The position numbers and the translations under genes are program-made. From Eriocheir sinensis (Eukaryota > Arthropoda > Malacostraca > Decapoda > Varunidae), in the NCBI RefSeq assembly GCF_024679095.1, contig NW_026110518.1, positions 372,001 to 436,000 on the forward strand: DNA of 64,000 bases. Reading direction: 5' to 3'. This document shows positions 1 to 11,785 of this stretch, piece by piece. Under the pieces are notes generated by a model that saw only the letters and a program-made list of their open reading frames with translations, had not been told where the DNA came from and made no database searches. Each line of letters starts with the position of its first letter. Positions within the stretch are counted from its first letter, which is position 1.

Positions 1-835
1 GCATCAAAGTGCATAAGTTCAAAGTTCCAATCGACACAACACAGGGCATTACGAATCTTGTCGTATTTACTTCGAGCCCAGTTCAACAAGGGAGGCCTAG
101 CTCTGTCATGGAGGGTATTGCCTTGGAATAGTAATAAGGCTTTGACAACACAATGACCACAGCGGGGAAATGGGGGATAAGTGCTGACGTCTTGGATTAT
201 GTCATATTCAGAAGAAAGGATGAGATCTAGTAAATTGCCTGAGGTTGTAAAGGTGGGTTCTAAAACTAACTGATGAGAACCAAGAGTTAGTATAAGGCCC
301 AGAACATGGCGTCAGTTTCACTAATGTTAAGGTCAGGAACGGCATCATTCCAAGAGATGGAAGGTAGGTTAAAATCTCCCATCAAAAGAAGTTCCTTACC
401 CAGGCTAATGTTATACATATAATTAATAAGTGCTACATAGCCGGTATGTGTCATGAGTGTAAGAGGGGGGGGACGATAAACAGTTAATATATATAGGTTA
501 AATGTGGGGAGAAATATGGTCTAAGTATTAGGGAATGGCTCTGGATCATTGTGAACAACTGCCTTGATATTATTATTGATATATTTACAAACACCAAACT
601 TAGGAATAAGAGAAGCAAAATAATTATGAAATATTGATTACCCATTAATATTAACAACTGAATCTTGAGTAACAGGGTTAAGCCAAGATTCAGTAACAGA
701 AAATTGAAAATTCATGCTCAAAACAATTTTTTTTTGACCCAAGGTAATCAACCTTATTAGATAAACAATTCAAGTTAGAGAGAGCTATGTACAATAGACT
801 GTATCCTGTAGAGATAGGGAAGAAAGGTGTTGCAT
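1..835 (-). pseudogene. LINE ORF2 endonuclease domain, cut by window edge
   Basis: Read right to left, the minus strand gives the endonuclease (EEP) half of a non-LTR retrotransposon ORF2. Near 480 it reads TVYRPPPLTLM and near 395-345 LLLMGDFNLPSISW, the YRPP and GDFN blocks typical of this nuclease; near 215 follows SGNLLDLILSS, the usual stretch after the catalytic blocks. The family enzyme nicks the target DNA that primes reverse transcription. Stops and frame changes show it is dead. The reverse transcriptase would lie left of base 1. The ORF1 of the same element is probably 1044-1834. Clade (CR1 or jockey group) cannot be settled from this part. Confidence 0.75.
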
Positions 836-1043
836 GGTTAGATGTTAATGAGTAGGGACCAGAGTCCCTGTCCCATCAACATTCGGTAAAGGGGCACCAG
901 TGCCGACACCACCGTGAAGTATACCACAGGTCCCCAAGATCGTTTAGGGAAGGGGATAGGCATAACTTGAAAAGAGGTATAACTCGAAAAGTAGACGTTT
1001 GCGACAGAAATGAGGTACAAAATCATGCAATTCACTACATCTA

Positions 1044-1834
1044 TCACCAGAAAAACATGAACCACGTAAGAAAATCGTTGGTTGGGTGAAACTGTAAATT
1101 GTCCGATCGTAATGAGGTAGTGTCTTTAATCTTGGCCAGTAATAGGTCTGACTTGATAGGCACCACCTCGTCGAGGGTGATGGACGTATTACTATCTAGA
1201 AAAAAGGTGGTAACATCATTAAATTTCTGAGGAAGGGCATCAACATCTGATCCTAAACCTCTTATAATTACAGAATCAGCACTTTTCTCTCTCTTCCTAA
1301 TTTCCAAGGCTTCTTCATGTAAGAAGGTGTGAATTTCAGCTGTAGAGGGTAGTGAGGAGTGGTCAAGAGTGGTGAGAAGATTCTGGTGGTTAGTTTTTGA
1401 ATTGCTTATTTCTACAGTTGGGTTGGCAACAGCGCTGGCATGGTTAGCTTTTAAATTGCTTATTTCTTCAGTTAAGTTGGCAACAGCACTGGCAAGACCC
1501 TTTACTGTCTTAAAGAGTTGAGATATATCCTTGCTGTTGGAAGACTAACTATTATTACGATTTAGGCATCGGCAACAGGAAGTGCAAACATAACATAGGC
1601 CATGATCAGAATAATCAACAACATTATTGAAGGCTTTGTAGGGAAGTCCTGAGCACCATGGGTCCATACAGAGCAATGCTCACACTCCAGTGAGTCTTCG
1701 TCCCCAATGGCAATCCCACAAGTGCCACAAGGGTAAACTGATGGAACAAATTTACTGGTATTTATCGCTTCACTCAAACAAGGATCTGAGGTAGATGTAC
1801 TGCGTACACCACGACCCTTTTCCCTACCAGTCAT
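1044..1834 (-). pseudogene. LINE ORF1 with PHD-type zinc finger
   Basis: The frame opens at 1834 with MTGREKGRG and near residues 36-60 carries C-x2-C-x11-C-x2-C-x4-H (CGTC ... CEHCSVWTH), the start of a PHD-like zinc finger of the kind found in ORF1 of CR1-group LINEs. The frame breaks near 1562 and another opens at 1307-1044 (LPQKFNDVTTFFLDSNTSI), reading like the charged middle of an ORF1. It lies just upstream, in transcription order, of the endonuclease at 1-835, so both probably belong to one element. ORF1 proteins of this group bind RNA; that role is known for the family and not shown here. Confidence 0.55.
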
Positions 1835-3359
1835 GGCTGGGACTTACCGGTGGGCTAGGCTCACCAAGGTGCGACGAAAGGCTGACCTTTCATCCTTGGG
1901 GCTGACCGGGGTGGAGACAGGCCTGTTACTATTTCGTTTATTTTGTTTATCCTTTCCACTATTCGTCTACTCACTTTCTTCGTTTATTTACTTCCTTCCG
2001 TCACAATTTACACCCTCAACTCACTGCTACAATCATGACACACAGGTAAGGTTAGTTAATGGAGTATCACACGTTAGTTAGAGTTAGAGAGAGGAGAGGC
2101 GCCTTGCTATCTTGAAGACATCATTGTACTTCATGGCCAGCAGCAGCTCCTCGCTGGCGCCCACATCGCCGCGGCACATTTTTATCCCTTCCCTCTAAGG
2201 CTCAAGGCCTCTCCTTTTCTCCTCCCCTGGGGTGCTCTCACGGCTTCACTCCCTCACCCTCACGCGGGACGACCTGACATTGGATTAGGTTTACGGTAAT
2301 TTACACTTCGGGGTCCACAGAGAAGGAAAGTGTTAATATTATGTTCCTTTTTGTACACGCGTCTCGCCTGGCGTCACCTTGTTTACATTCTACAAAGTTA
2401 TCTTTTACTTACCAGCTGAATGTAAATGGATACCAATATAAATACGTACGCCTCAAAGGTGTCCTTCTCCATGCTGTTGAGATCTGAGGTGGTCTGTACC
2501 GCAAGTTTGCGGAAGAAAGTCCATTCACTAGTCAGAGCGAAGTCAGCGATAAACAACCTCCCTTCTCTCTATCTAGTAAGCAACTGAGATTAATCGGCGG
2601 TGAGCGGCTGAGGGGGAGTGCGTCGTGCGCCTGGCAGGCGACAAGAAACGAGTCTCGCGAATCGGTCAAAATATTTCGGCGAGCCTTAATCGGTCACAAT
2701 ATCTCGCCACACCGGCGGTCTCTCTGGCCGCTCCAAGGACGCGGGGACAGCCAGGCAAGGACGAGGGCAAGCCAGCCGAGAACGAAGGAGTGCCATGGGC
2801 ACCATCTTCACATGTTTTATGGTATCCACATGCATGTAGCTGACACAACACTTATACACCACGTGTTAATGACATTTCAGGTGATTTTTACGTGCTTTGT
2901 GTGTCTCCGTGTGGAGCCGCATCTAGTCTCCCTTAGGCTGTTGAATTTTATTCAAGTGTAGAGGGATGTTTAATATTTTTTCCTGATTTGTGAACATTGT
3001 TTGCATTTTAGGTATAATCATTCATTTTCTTTTCTCCTTTCTTTTGTGTGTTTTATTGCAGTGGAGAAGTTTAATATTTTTCTTGAGTAACATTGTTACG
3101 CATTATATATATAATCATTCATTTTCTTTTCTCCTTTCTTTTGTGTGTTTTATTGCACAGTGAAGAAGTTTTTATCATGCTAAGTATTCACTCCTTATTC
3201 TTTTCCCTCTTTTTAATGCGTTTTGAAAGCATCTGAGGCGAGTGAGCACACACTTAGCGGTGATACTTTTTCCTTTTACCATTTTTTTCCTCATGAAGCC
3301 ATATTTTACTAATGCCTTTTTTTTAAATGGCAGGTAAACCAGAGAAGTAGTTTGACTCG
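1835..3359. other. Intergenic or element leader sequence, no gene seen
   Basis: Open frames here (1833-2081, 2625-2843) have no recognisable domain and low-complexity composition. The left part may be the 5' region of the minus-strand LINE and the right part the leader of the gypsy element that follows, but no LTR pair was found. Confidence 0.4.
2964..3157 (+). repeat. Imperfect tandem duplication, period 97 bp
   Basis: A 47-bp block starting ATAATCATTCATTTTC is identical at 3014-3060 and 3111-3157. The preceding sequence (GTTTAATATTTTT ... AACATTGTT) is also repeated with changes. It lies just upstream of the gypsy gag. Confidence 0.8.
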
Positions 3360-4018
3360 TTGACCAGAGCATATCAGCAGTTGGTACAGAATTCGGAAAA
3401 GACCGTCGAGGACGACAATTCCAATGTCCTAAGGAGCGGGTCAACTCATGACAGAGTTCCTCCTCCTCCTCCTCCTCCTTCTCTCCCGCATGATAGCACA
3501 GGTAATATCTTAACTAACCAAGAATCCACAATGGGTACTAACACTATTAAACTTCTGCCGACTACGGCATCAGTCAGAGCTTTCGCAGGCAATGAACCGG
3601 ATTACAGTGCGAGAGACTTCATCCACAATGCGAGGATGTTATGAACAACTCATTTGTGTCAGAACCGGGAGATAAAATCTCCTTCATTAGGTCTAGATTA
3701 AAGCCGGGAACTGAAGCGTCAGCTCTTATGTACACCAGCGCGTTCATGGAACCGCAACAAACCAAAGATTATGGCCAGTTTCGGTCACATTGTCTGGAGT
3801 CTTTTGGGGAAGATGTTAGGCACAGCCTCGACAAAGGTGTTAATGTAGCTGTGACCAAATTGATTTCAGCTGTGGAGAGTAAATGGCTTTTTGCCGGACA
3901 AGTGGACGCCTATCGGTTGTCTACTGATTTGGGCTCATATTTGAGAGCTGGTGGCTGGACAGAGGGAGAGAATATGTCTCTATCTAATGTTCTTAAATTT
4001 TTGGATTTTTTTGTATAA
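3360..4018 (+). pseudogene. Gypsy gag, N-terminal and capsid part
   Basis: Two adjacent frames (to 3644, then 3641-4018) form the first half of gag. A proline run occurs near residue 35 and the line TIKLLPTTASVRAFAGNEPD begins the capsid-like segment. After a frameshift the sequence continues as a helical capsid-like region (KISFIRSRLKPGTEASALMY). The first frame has no ATG at its start, so the true start is unknown. Gag packages element RNA. A stop at 4016-4018 separates it from the nucleocapsid part. Confidence 0.6.
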
Positions 4019-4540
4019 ATGGCTGTCATCAAGGGTCAGTTTCGAACAAAAAAATTATCTCTAGCCTACGGCCCCGCTGACAAGTTGCACGATTTCGTGC
4101 TGAAAATCAAGACAAAAATTGAGGAGAAAGACGGAGCGCCAGTTCCCACTGTAGCCTCTGTCGACCAGAAGGCCGCTAATGTTAGCGCGTCCTCATCGAT
4201 GGTGGCGTCCGCCACCGAAAAGCCTAGGCGCCACTGTTCGTACTGTCAGCGCGACGGTCATACGGTTGACTATTGTGTAAAACGTCAGCGGGATCGCAAG
4301 GCTAAAAGGGAGAGAGGAGGTTCGCCGATGTCAGGCAAATCTGCTTCTCAGAAGACCCCGGCCGCTTCAAAAAGTCGAGCCGCGGGCAACAACACTGGAA
4401 AGTTTTGTTTTATCCACGGTACTGGTAGACACACCACAGATGAGTGTTTCTCTGTGCTACAGTTAAAGAAAGAGCGAGCAGGAAAGTTCGTGAAGGGGTC
4501 AGGGGAAGCCGAGCGCCCCCCAAAAAACGACCCAGGGTAG
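4019..4540 (+). pseudogene. Gypsy gag nucleocapsid with two zinc knuckles
   Basis: This frame continues gag. It holds a classical CCHC knuckle, CSYCQRDGHTVDYC (C-x2-C-x4-H-x4-C), near 4233-4276, and a variant knuckle CFIHGTGRHTTDEC (C-x2-H-x4-H-x4-C) near 4408-4449. The pair with a basic linker is typical of gypsy nucleocapsid, which binds the element RNA. The frame ends at 4540 and overlaps the protease frame. Confidence 0.8.
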
Positions 4541-5364
4541 CAACCCGGGGGCCAGAGGAAATTGAGACTGCAGTGCAGGCTGACAATAGTAACTTGTATG
4601 AATCTGCTGTGGCCGCGTGCAGTCAGCCTGAAATTATGGCGCTTAAAGTCAAGCTGGGTCCGCTACAAGCGTCATTTGCGGTCGACACCGGTGCTGCGGT
4701 TAATGTGTTGTCTGAAAGGACATACATAGCTTTAAAAGGCGCGTCGCGGGGAGGCCGCTACCAGCTACGGCCCTCTGACCTAAGCCTTTGCGGTGTCACC
4801 GCCGACAGGCTTAACATCCTTGGGTTGGTGAGTTTGCCAGTGAGTTTGGGACGAAACACCCCTGTCATACGTTTGGATTTTTACGTGACGTCAAACTTTT
4901 CCCTGCCGTCTGACGGTCTTCTTGGGTTGTCGTCTCTGAGGTCTAACAGCATGGTAATACTTCCAGATAGTAATACAGTAAGGTTTCAAGGGAGATGTTT
5001 CAAGGCCATGGATCAACCTGTGCGCCTCGCTTCTCCCTGGGAAAGAAAAAAAATACCCAGCAAGGGTCGGGAAAGTGTTTCTCCTGAGTCGGTAGTGTAT
5101 ACCGTGCCGACTCTTTCCACGGTGCCGGTGCATGGCACGGGCACCAACTCACTTCATGATCAACAACCAACACCACCTGACGTTTGCAGGGGATGGATAA
5201 ATGTCAATGCGATAGTCGTGGGGAATCACGAAATCCCTCAACGAACCGCAATGCACGTCCCCGTGTCAGTCCCTAACGCCACCATAGGTTGTGACATCTG
5301 CCTAGAAGGGCTTAGTCGTGTCAACACGCTAGCGATAGAGTCCACCCTTAACACGGTACGCTAG
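4444..5364 (+). pseudogene. Gypsy aspartic protease and linker
   Basis: FAVDTGAAVNVLSERTYIAL (about 4675-4735) is the D-T-G-A active-site loop of a retropepsin. DGLLGLSSLRSNSMVILPD (from about 4912) matches the second conserved block (ILG-like). The enzyme cuts gag and pol. The frame ends in a stop at 5364 and pol resumes in another frame. Confidence 0.8.
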
Positions 5365-5499
5365 GGAAGTAGGACCGTAGCTTTTGTGGTTAATGCCACT
5401 AGCGGTCCGGTCAAACTAAAAAATGGAGCTATTTTGGGTCGCGCTTTAGCGTTCGACGGACAGGTGTTCCCAGACCCTTTATAGTTGTAGCGGCCTTGT

Positions 5500-6514
5500 G
5501 TCGGCGCGGTGGGTCGACCCTGGGGCAAGGGAATACTATTTTCAGTAGTCTTGACCTTTTAAGTAGGTACTGGCAGGTGCCGATGGCAGCTGAATCCAGA
5601 GAGATTACAGCCTTCAGTACCCCTAGCGTCATTTTGAATGGTTAAGGATCCCATTCGGCCTCAAAACCGCACCCATTACTTTTCAGAAGATGATCAACAC
5701 ATTGTTCTCAGACATGATAGGCAAAGAAGTCTATGCATATTTAGATGATTTAATCATCTGCAGCAAGGATGGCGCCAGTCACCTAGCTAAACTAGAAGCA
5801 GTTCTGCTTAAACTCAGAGGCGCTGGCCTTAAGGCCAAGCTGACTAAATGTGAATTTTTAAAGCCAATAATCACCTGTTTAGGCCACACTGTTGATGGAG
5901 ATGGTATCCACACGATGGACGATAAAATATCGGCCATAAAAAAAATTCCGCAACCCCAAACCGTCGAAAACGTTCGGTCTTTCCTTGGGTTGTCCGGCTA
6001 TTATAGGCCTTTCATACAAGGTCTTGCCAAAATTACTTCGCCTCTAACGCAACTTCTAAAGAAAGAGGTACCTTTTCATTGGAATGCCCCACAACACAAA
6101 AGTTTTACTTATTTGAAGTCAGCGTTAATCAACGCTCCAGCCTTGGCATTCCCGGACTACAACGGCCCTTTTACATTTTATACTGATGACTCAGTCCTAG
6201 GTCTTGGTGCTGTTTTGATGCAACCGGACGCTCGCGGTAAAAATAGCGCTATTGCGTACGCAAGTCGTACTTTAAACCAGGCTGAGTCGAACTATTCAGT
6301 GACCCACCAGGAAACCCTAGCGGTTGTTTGGGCTCTTAAACATTTTAGGGATATTATCCTTGGCTATCCTATCACTGTCTTTACGGACCACGCGCCAGTC
6401 ACCGAGCTTTTTAAGGGTAGAAACCTCACCGGTCGACCTTTAAGTATTTACCTGGCCGCGCGAATGTCGTCGCGGATTCACTGTCTAGAAACGAACCTGT
6501 TTGCTCAGTGGTAG
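5500..6514 (+). pseudogene. Gypsy reverse transcriptase and RNase H, N-terminus deleted
   Basis: From about 5545 the translation shows the middle of RT (LSRYWQVPMAAESREITAF, then PFGLKTAP), then YAYLDDLIICS near 5730 with the YxDD catalytic motif, and LGLSGYYRPF near 5985. RNase H follows with FYTDDS near 6176, THQETLAVVWALKHF near 6303 and TDHAP near 6393. The segment before the first block, normally carrying the KKDG and DYRxLN motifs, is absent, which implies an internal deletion near 5480. Several stops occur. Confidence 0.85.
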
Positions 6515-6543
6515 AAGAGCCTACTGAAATTTTTTAAAATCAG

Positions 6544-7899
6544 TCTAAAGGATTTAGCAGCAGCCCAGCGTCGCCATGACGTTTGGGATAAAGTAATATA
6601 CGCTCTGGAATCGGGTGACGAAAAAAGTCTCCCACAGCTACCTGTGTGTTTTTCACAATTTTCCTTGTCGCAGGACGGTGTCCTGTGCCGTTACTGGCCC
6701 CGCAAAAAGGAGTCTGTTGCACAGTTTGTGATACCGGAGTGTTATGTACCGGCGGTGCTGAACTTGATTCATGACGCGGTCATTGCTGGTCACCCGGGGA
6801 GGGAGCGCACATTAACAGCGGCCCGAGCGGTCTATTTTTGGCCAACTATGCGTGTAGATATTGACGCGTATATGGCTAAGTGTGTCAAGTGTGCCCAACA
6901 TAAAGGGACGGTGCCTAAGCCTGCGCCGATCCTAGAATACCCGCTCCCTGACCGGCCTTGGGATGTAGTTTCTATTGACTTGCTACAGCTTCCCGCCAGC
7001 CACCAGCGCTCTAGGTACCTCTTAGTTTGTGTAGATCACTTGTCTCGGTACGTTGTTTTAGCCCCGGTGAAAGATAAATCTGCTAAGGCCATTGCTCATG
7101 CCCTAATAACTCATCTCATTTGTCCGTATTCCACACCAAGAGTGTTGTTAAGTGATAATGGAACCGAGTTTCGAAATCAACTTTTAGCAGAAATATGCAA
7201 ACATTTTGCCATTACACAATCTTTTACAGTCAGTTATCACCCAGTCAGCAACGGCCTTGTTGAACGCGCGAATAGGAAGATTTTAGATGTCTTGCGCCCG
7301 TCGTTAGCGAACTTCAACATACCTGGGAGGACTGGCTAGCATATGTTGCAGCAAGCATAAACAGCCGTGTTTGTGAGTCAACGGGACAATCTCCCCACTA
7401 CTTAATTTTTGGGGTTGAGAAGAGACTCCCGTATGACCTGCTTAGTAGTTCTCATTCACCTGTATATGATGTAGATGATTATTCTAAGGTTCAACTCAAG
7501 GTTTTCACAGATATTCATAGAGAAGTCAGAAAGAGACTACAGGCTACATCTGAGGCTATGTGCTTGCAGTAACACAAGCGTGCAGCCCCTGTTTCCTTGA
7601 AAGTGGGTGACTTTGTTATGATTCGAGTCCCAGAGAGACATTCGAAGTTGTCCCCTAAATTCGTGGGCCCACGCCAGATAGTTAGACAACTAGATGGTCA
7701 CAAATTTGAGCTTTATGATCTCATTTTTAATTCATATGAAATTGTGCATAGTGATCGCCTCAAAAAGACAGACGCCCAGCCTGAGGCCAGCGATGCGCCT
7801 TTAGTTGAACCAGCGAGAACCGCTTGTTTGCCTCAGCCTGACGATGCTTTGTCTATCTTTCCAACACACGACTATAACCTGCGTCCTCGCAATTACTAA
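6544..7899 (+). pseudogene. Gypsy integrase with C-terminal GPY-like module
   Basis: The zinc-binding part has HDAVIAGH and CVKC (6765-6895). The catalytic core has D in SIDLLQL (about 6975), D in SDNGTEF (about 7155) and E in SNGLVERANRK (about 7247), a full D,D-35-E set. After a frameshift near 7322 it continues (SPHYLIFGVEKRLPYDLL), crosses a stop at 7570-7572 and ends with KFVGPRQIV (GPY/F-like) and YNLRPRNY at 7899. The enzyme inserts element cDNA into the host genome. At least two breaks make it non-functional. Confidence 0.85.
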
Positions 7900-7904
7900 T
7901 TTAT

Positions 7905-8763
7905 GTTTGGTTCCTGAGTCCATCGATCGTTGGGGACACATTTTGTCGACACTCATTCTTCCAGTGTCCCTTTTCTCCACAGGTCCAGCACTTGGGTACT
8001 TCCCAGGGCTTCTTCTTAGCGCCACCTTCATATTCCTTTTTCCTCTTATAGCATTCGTTCTCCTTGTGCCCAACCTTCTCGCAGTACCAGCACGTTCCTT
8101 AGAACCTGTCTCTGTCGCTGACAGCGCCCTTTCGTGCCCTAAAGCCAGAAGTCGAGTCGTCCCTGAAGCTTGAAAAGCTAGACCTAACAAGGGACTCAAA
8201 CTCCATGGCACGTGCCAGAGCTTCCTGCATTGAGGCTGGCTTAGCTTGCTTCACTTGTATCTTCAGCTGCGGGCTGTCCAGGGCATCAATGAATTGATCA
8301 CGTAGCAAAACCGTCAGTAGGTCAGGGCTGGCACCTGGGTATGCCTTGTGCGCCATGCTCTCAAGGTCCTCCTGAGCGAGTTCCTGAAGAGACTCGCAGC
8401 GCCTCCTGTTGCGGGTTCTGAACGTAACCCTGAAAAGCTCGTACTGGTGCTTGGTCCCATATCGTTGCTCCAGCGCCTGTGCCAGCCAGCTGTAGCTGCC
8501 CTTTGTCGCATTGTCGAGCTGAGCAAGGACCTCCAGCGCCGCCCCTTTCAGGCTAGTGGCCAGCTGAACCGCGCATTCCTGGTCATCCCATCCATTCCGA
8601 GCTGCCAACAGCTCAAACTGAGCGCGGTAAGCCTCCCAGGAGACCTTGCCATCAAACTCCTGAGGCTTCTTTCTAACAGGCGACCCCAGCAGACTCAAGG
8701 GGCTGGCGGAACTTCTCGCGGGGGTAAACTCAGGCGTAATAGGGTTCAAACTACCCCGGAGTG
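7905..8763 (-). pseudogene. Gag of a second gypsy element with two CCHC knuckles
   Basis: The minus strand encodes QEFDGKVSWEAYRAQFELL, then ATSLKGAALEVLAQL and a helical capsid domain, a gypsy gag signature. One in-frame TAA (8084-8086) precedes two zinc knuckles, CWYCEKVGHKENEC and CWTCGEKGHWKNEC. Nothing of its pol is present. On the left it abuts the stop of the first gypsy element; on the right it joins a LINE fragment in frame near 8764. It is a fragment left by recombination or truncation. Confidence 0.8.
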
Positions 8764-9156
8764 GAGCCTTAGCCTCCACTCTGTCCAGAAGAGCTGTGTG
8801 AGTGGAGCCCCCCCACACATGAGATGCATACTCCATACGAGGGCGGACAAGGCCCCTGTATATGGACAGCAACTGTGCAGGGGAAAAGAACTGGCGGAGA
8901 CGGTACAGAACGCCCAGCCTCGAGGAAGCTGATTTAGTAAGAGATGAGATATGAAGTTTCCAGTTGAGATTTTGAGTTAAGGATAGACCGAGGATGTTTA
9001 GTGTTGAGGAAGGTGATAGCTGGGTGTTGTCAAAGAATAGGGGATAATTGTTTGGAAGATTGTGTCGAGTGGATAGGTGGAGAAACTGTGTTTTTGAGGC
9101 GTTGAAGGACACCAGGTTCTTCTTGCCCCAATCGGAAATAATAGTAAGGTCTGACC
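8764..9156 (-). pseudogene. LINE family A, RT thumb fragment
   Basis: Minus-strand translation VSFNASKTQFLHLSTRHNLP, then LGLSLTQNLNWKLHISSL and RPRMEYASHVWGG, is the post-catalytic RT part of a LINE present several times in this window (23707, 25061, 28205 and others). It ends near 9156, the same truncation point as the copy at 24545. Its left edge runs in frame into the gypsy gag, giving one 337-codon chimeric frame. Confidence 0.8.
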
Positions 9157-9202
9157 TATGACCTATGACCTACTATGACTGGGACTGACTCCTCTCGCCC
9201 TC

Positions 9203-9340
<138 letters not shown>

Positions 9341-9561
9341 AAACAGTACAGTCTAGAACGTTACAGTATATTCGATCATACAAGAGTGAACATGTAGCAA
9401 AAGTATGGGCGAGTTGGCAACACTTCCCGCCTGGCGCCTGACCGCGGGCCCCGAGGGGCGCGGGCGGGGCCTTCCTCCCCGCCCCCATGCTCGCTCCTCC
9501 CGGAGTCTTCCAGAGGCCCATAGACCACGGGGGAAACTTTCAGTATAATAATATGTTGTCT

Positions 9562-9707
<146 letters not shown>

Positions 9708-9849
9708 GAAATGAAGGGAGGCTTATGGTGGGGTCTACTTCACACTTGAACTCAAATCCCACAACTGGAGACAGAGATGTGGCAGCGTGGTACGGAAGGA
9801 GAGACCTCCGCAGAAACCCCCCGTACGCTAATTGCTCCTGGATTGACTA

Positions 9850-9871
9850 TACAACTATTACTACCACAACT

Positions 9872-9903
<32 letters not shown>

Positions 9904-9905
9904 AT
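9850..9905. repeat. (ACT/ACG)n trinucleotide tract
   Basis: Runs of ACT followed by ACG triplets; a plus frame through it gives poly-threonine and is not credible as a gene. Confidence 0.85.
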
Positions 9906-9959
9906 CTTCAAATATAACAACTACATCCCCTCCCTATAACGTACTCCTTGTAATAGCAT

Positions 9960-10265
9960 GTAATGATACCTTCCCTCCTGCTCCTGCGCCTCACAGCTGC
10001 TCCTCTTCGTCATCATTATTCCTCCTCTTCCTTTCTCTTCTCAGTTTCCTCTCGGTCATCTCCATTTACTGTCATGTCGCTTTTTCACGTATTTCAATCT
10101 CATCTCCCGTAGCTCCTCCTCTTCATTCTCCTTTCCCCTCCTCCTCTTCCTTCTTCTTCAGAGCCACCATGAAGCTTACCACCTCTTGCAATTCTTCTCC
10201 TTCTCCTCCCATTCCTCCTCCTCTTCCTCCTCCGCCTCCTCCTCCGCTTCTTCCTGCTGATACCA
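9960..10265. repeat. Polypyrimidine (TCC/TTC-rich) tract
   Basis: About 300 bp of C/T-rich sequence with short CTC and TCC runs. No coding signal. Confidence 0.8.
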
Positions 10266-10374
10266 AAATGTGAATCGATAAGAACACAACAAAAACAACA
10301 AAAGCACATCGTTGGAGTCACGTGGGAGGCCTCAAATAAGGGAGGAGGAAGAGGAGGAGGTGCGTGTTTTTATT

Positions 10375-10376
<2 letters not shown>

Positions 10377-10411
<35 letters not shown>
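10377..10411. repeat. (TG)n microsatellite
   Basis: About 17 TG units. Confidence 0.95.
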
Positions 10412-10413
<2 letters not shown>

Positions 10414-10467
10414 ATAGTCTCGTTCCCATAAGAAATTCGTGGTGAGGAGGTGGATAGGAGGAGGGGC

Positions 10468-10485
10468 CAGTGGCGTAGCTACGGG
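10468..10485 (+). repeat. hAT left terminal inverted repeat
   Basis: CAGTGGCGTAGCTACGGG. The reverse complement of the other end (18331-18348) matches 14 of the first 15 bases. Confidence 0.7.
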
Positions 10486-10874
10486 GGAAGGGGGGGGGGG
10501 CATGGGGGGGCGTGCGCTTCCCCCACAGAATCGTCACGCCCCCCCCAGTCGCCCCCACACTGGCGATCTGGGTAAAAAAAAATAACTCGCCTGGACTTCT
10601 TCAACTACATTTCATTCACACGTGTATACAACACATTGCTTTGATACGTAGCTATCTGTAGAGCATGGCTATCATGGGTTTGATAGTCACAAATATGTAT
10701 TTAAATGTATTAGAAAAATATATATTTACAATAATAAATTAATTATTATTTATGCAATGCTGATTGTTTATTTCCAAAGCTATTTCCAATGCATACAGTT
10801 GCCATATTTCTAAACCTATCAAGCCTACATAAGTCACCCTTGAATAGGAAAAAAAGAAATTGGGATGAACCAAG

Positions 10875-10921
10875 ATGGCCGCATCCTCTTTCAGGAAGGA
10901 CCTCGCGCTTCCAAATTTCTG
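10875..10921 (+). pseudogene. Candidate first exon of the hAT transposase
   Basis: ATG at 10875 opens MAASSFRKDLALPNF and ends in TG at a strong donor (GTAAGT at 10922). Joined to the acceptor TGCTCTACAG before 14587, the frame runs on as CDPFQYFPDVVMACKDLR, so the splice is in frame. The 3.7-kb intron holds the nested SINE, microsatellite, LINE and LTR-like block. The exon is inferred; no transcript was seen. Confidence 0.5.
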
Positions 10922-11785
10922 GTAAGTTTTCGTTTTTTACAGTGCTTGATGTAATTTTCTGTTATTGATATAGTGTATTATGACTGAATATGTTGTGACT
11001 TTGCTGGTAAGGGTTTAGATGGTGAAAATAATCATATCTCAAAGATATCGCAGTGAAAAGGGTTTGTTTAGCGTAGTCGTTGCCCATGCGGTGGATGAAG
11101 TAGAAGAAGATGGCCATTGGGTCGGAAGCCCCTGCCCGCAGTGCACTGCAGCCTACTTATTTCCGCAGCCCCCCGCAGGGGTCAGTGTTTGTTAGTTTAC
11201 TGGGGGTAGGTTTACTTTTCCCTTCACCCCACAATTTCGATAACTTTGCGTAGGAATCACAATGGGAGTATTTTCGAAAATATTCCATGGTTAGTTTAGG
11301 AGTTATACCCGAGCGTCATCCCAGGAAGGGGGCAGGCGGGACGCGCGGCGCTGAGGAATGAATGGACCGATCACAGGACGAGCATCAGCCGATGAGCGAA
11401 TCGCAGGGCGAGCATCAGCCGATGAGTAAGCTGCAGTGCACTGCGGGCAGTGGCTCCCATTGGGTCTCGTATCGTACAACACAGTATGGTACCAACCCGC
11501 ATTGTTAAGTTCAGTGTTCCTTTACTTGAACTGAGTACATGTAAGTGTTAAGTTTGGGGTGAAGGACACCTTCCAGTTCCCCAACATTGAATGAAAAGTT
11601 ATGTGAGGAGGGAAATATTTTAATAAGGATGTCGTTTAAACCTGTTTAATGTGCCTTTATTTGAGTACAAAACGAGGATTTTTTTATTTTTATGTAGCTT
11701 CATGGAACTACTAGGAGAATATATCTATTTTTTTCCATAATTATTTGCTTTATTTAGTAATATTAGAACCTTGATTGTATAAATA

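Larger units (their letters stand above)
3360..7899 (+). mobile_element. Ty3/gypsy retrotransposon body, decayed, no LTRs found
   Basis: Gag, protease, reverse transcriptase, RNase H and integrase follow in the Ty3/gypsy order on the plus strand, spread over several frames. The last product ends at 7899 with YNLRPRNY. No direct repeat flanks the body, and at about 7905 the sequence switches to gag of an unrelated gypsy element on the other strand, so the 3' LTR is lost. The first part of the RT is also missing (about 5480). Old, immobile copy. Confidence 0.85.

Noticed and set aside
1833..2081. 82-codon plus frame as a small membrane protein
   Set aside because: Hydrophobic stretch comes from T-rich DNA upstream of a minus-strand LINE ORF1; no supporting signals.
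9725..10273. 182-codon plus frame rich in Thr, Ser and Pro
   Set aside because: It follows trinucleotide and polypyrimidine repeats, with no domain or splice support.
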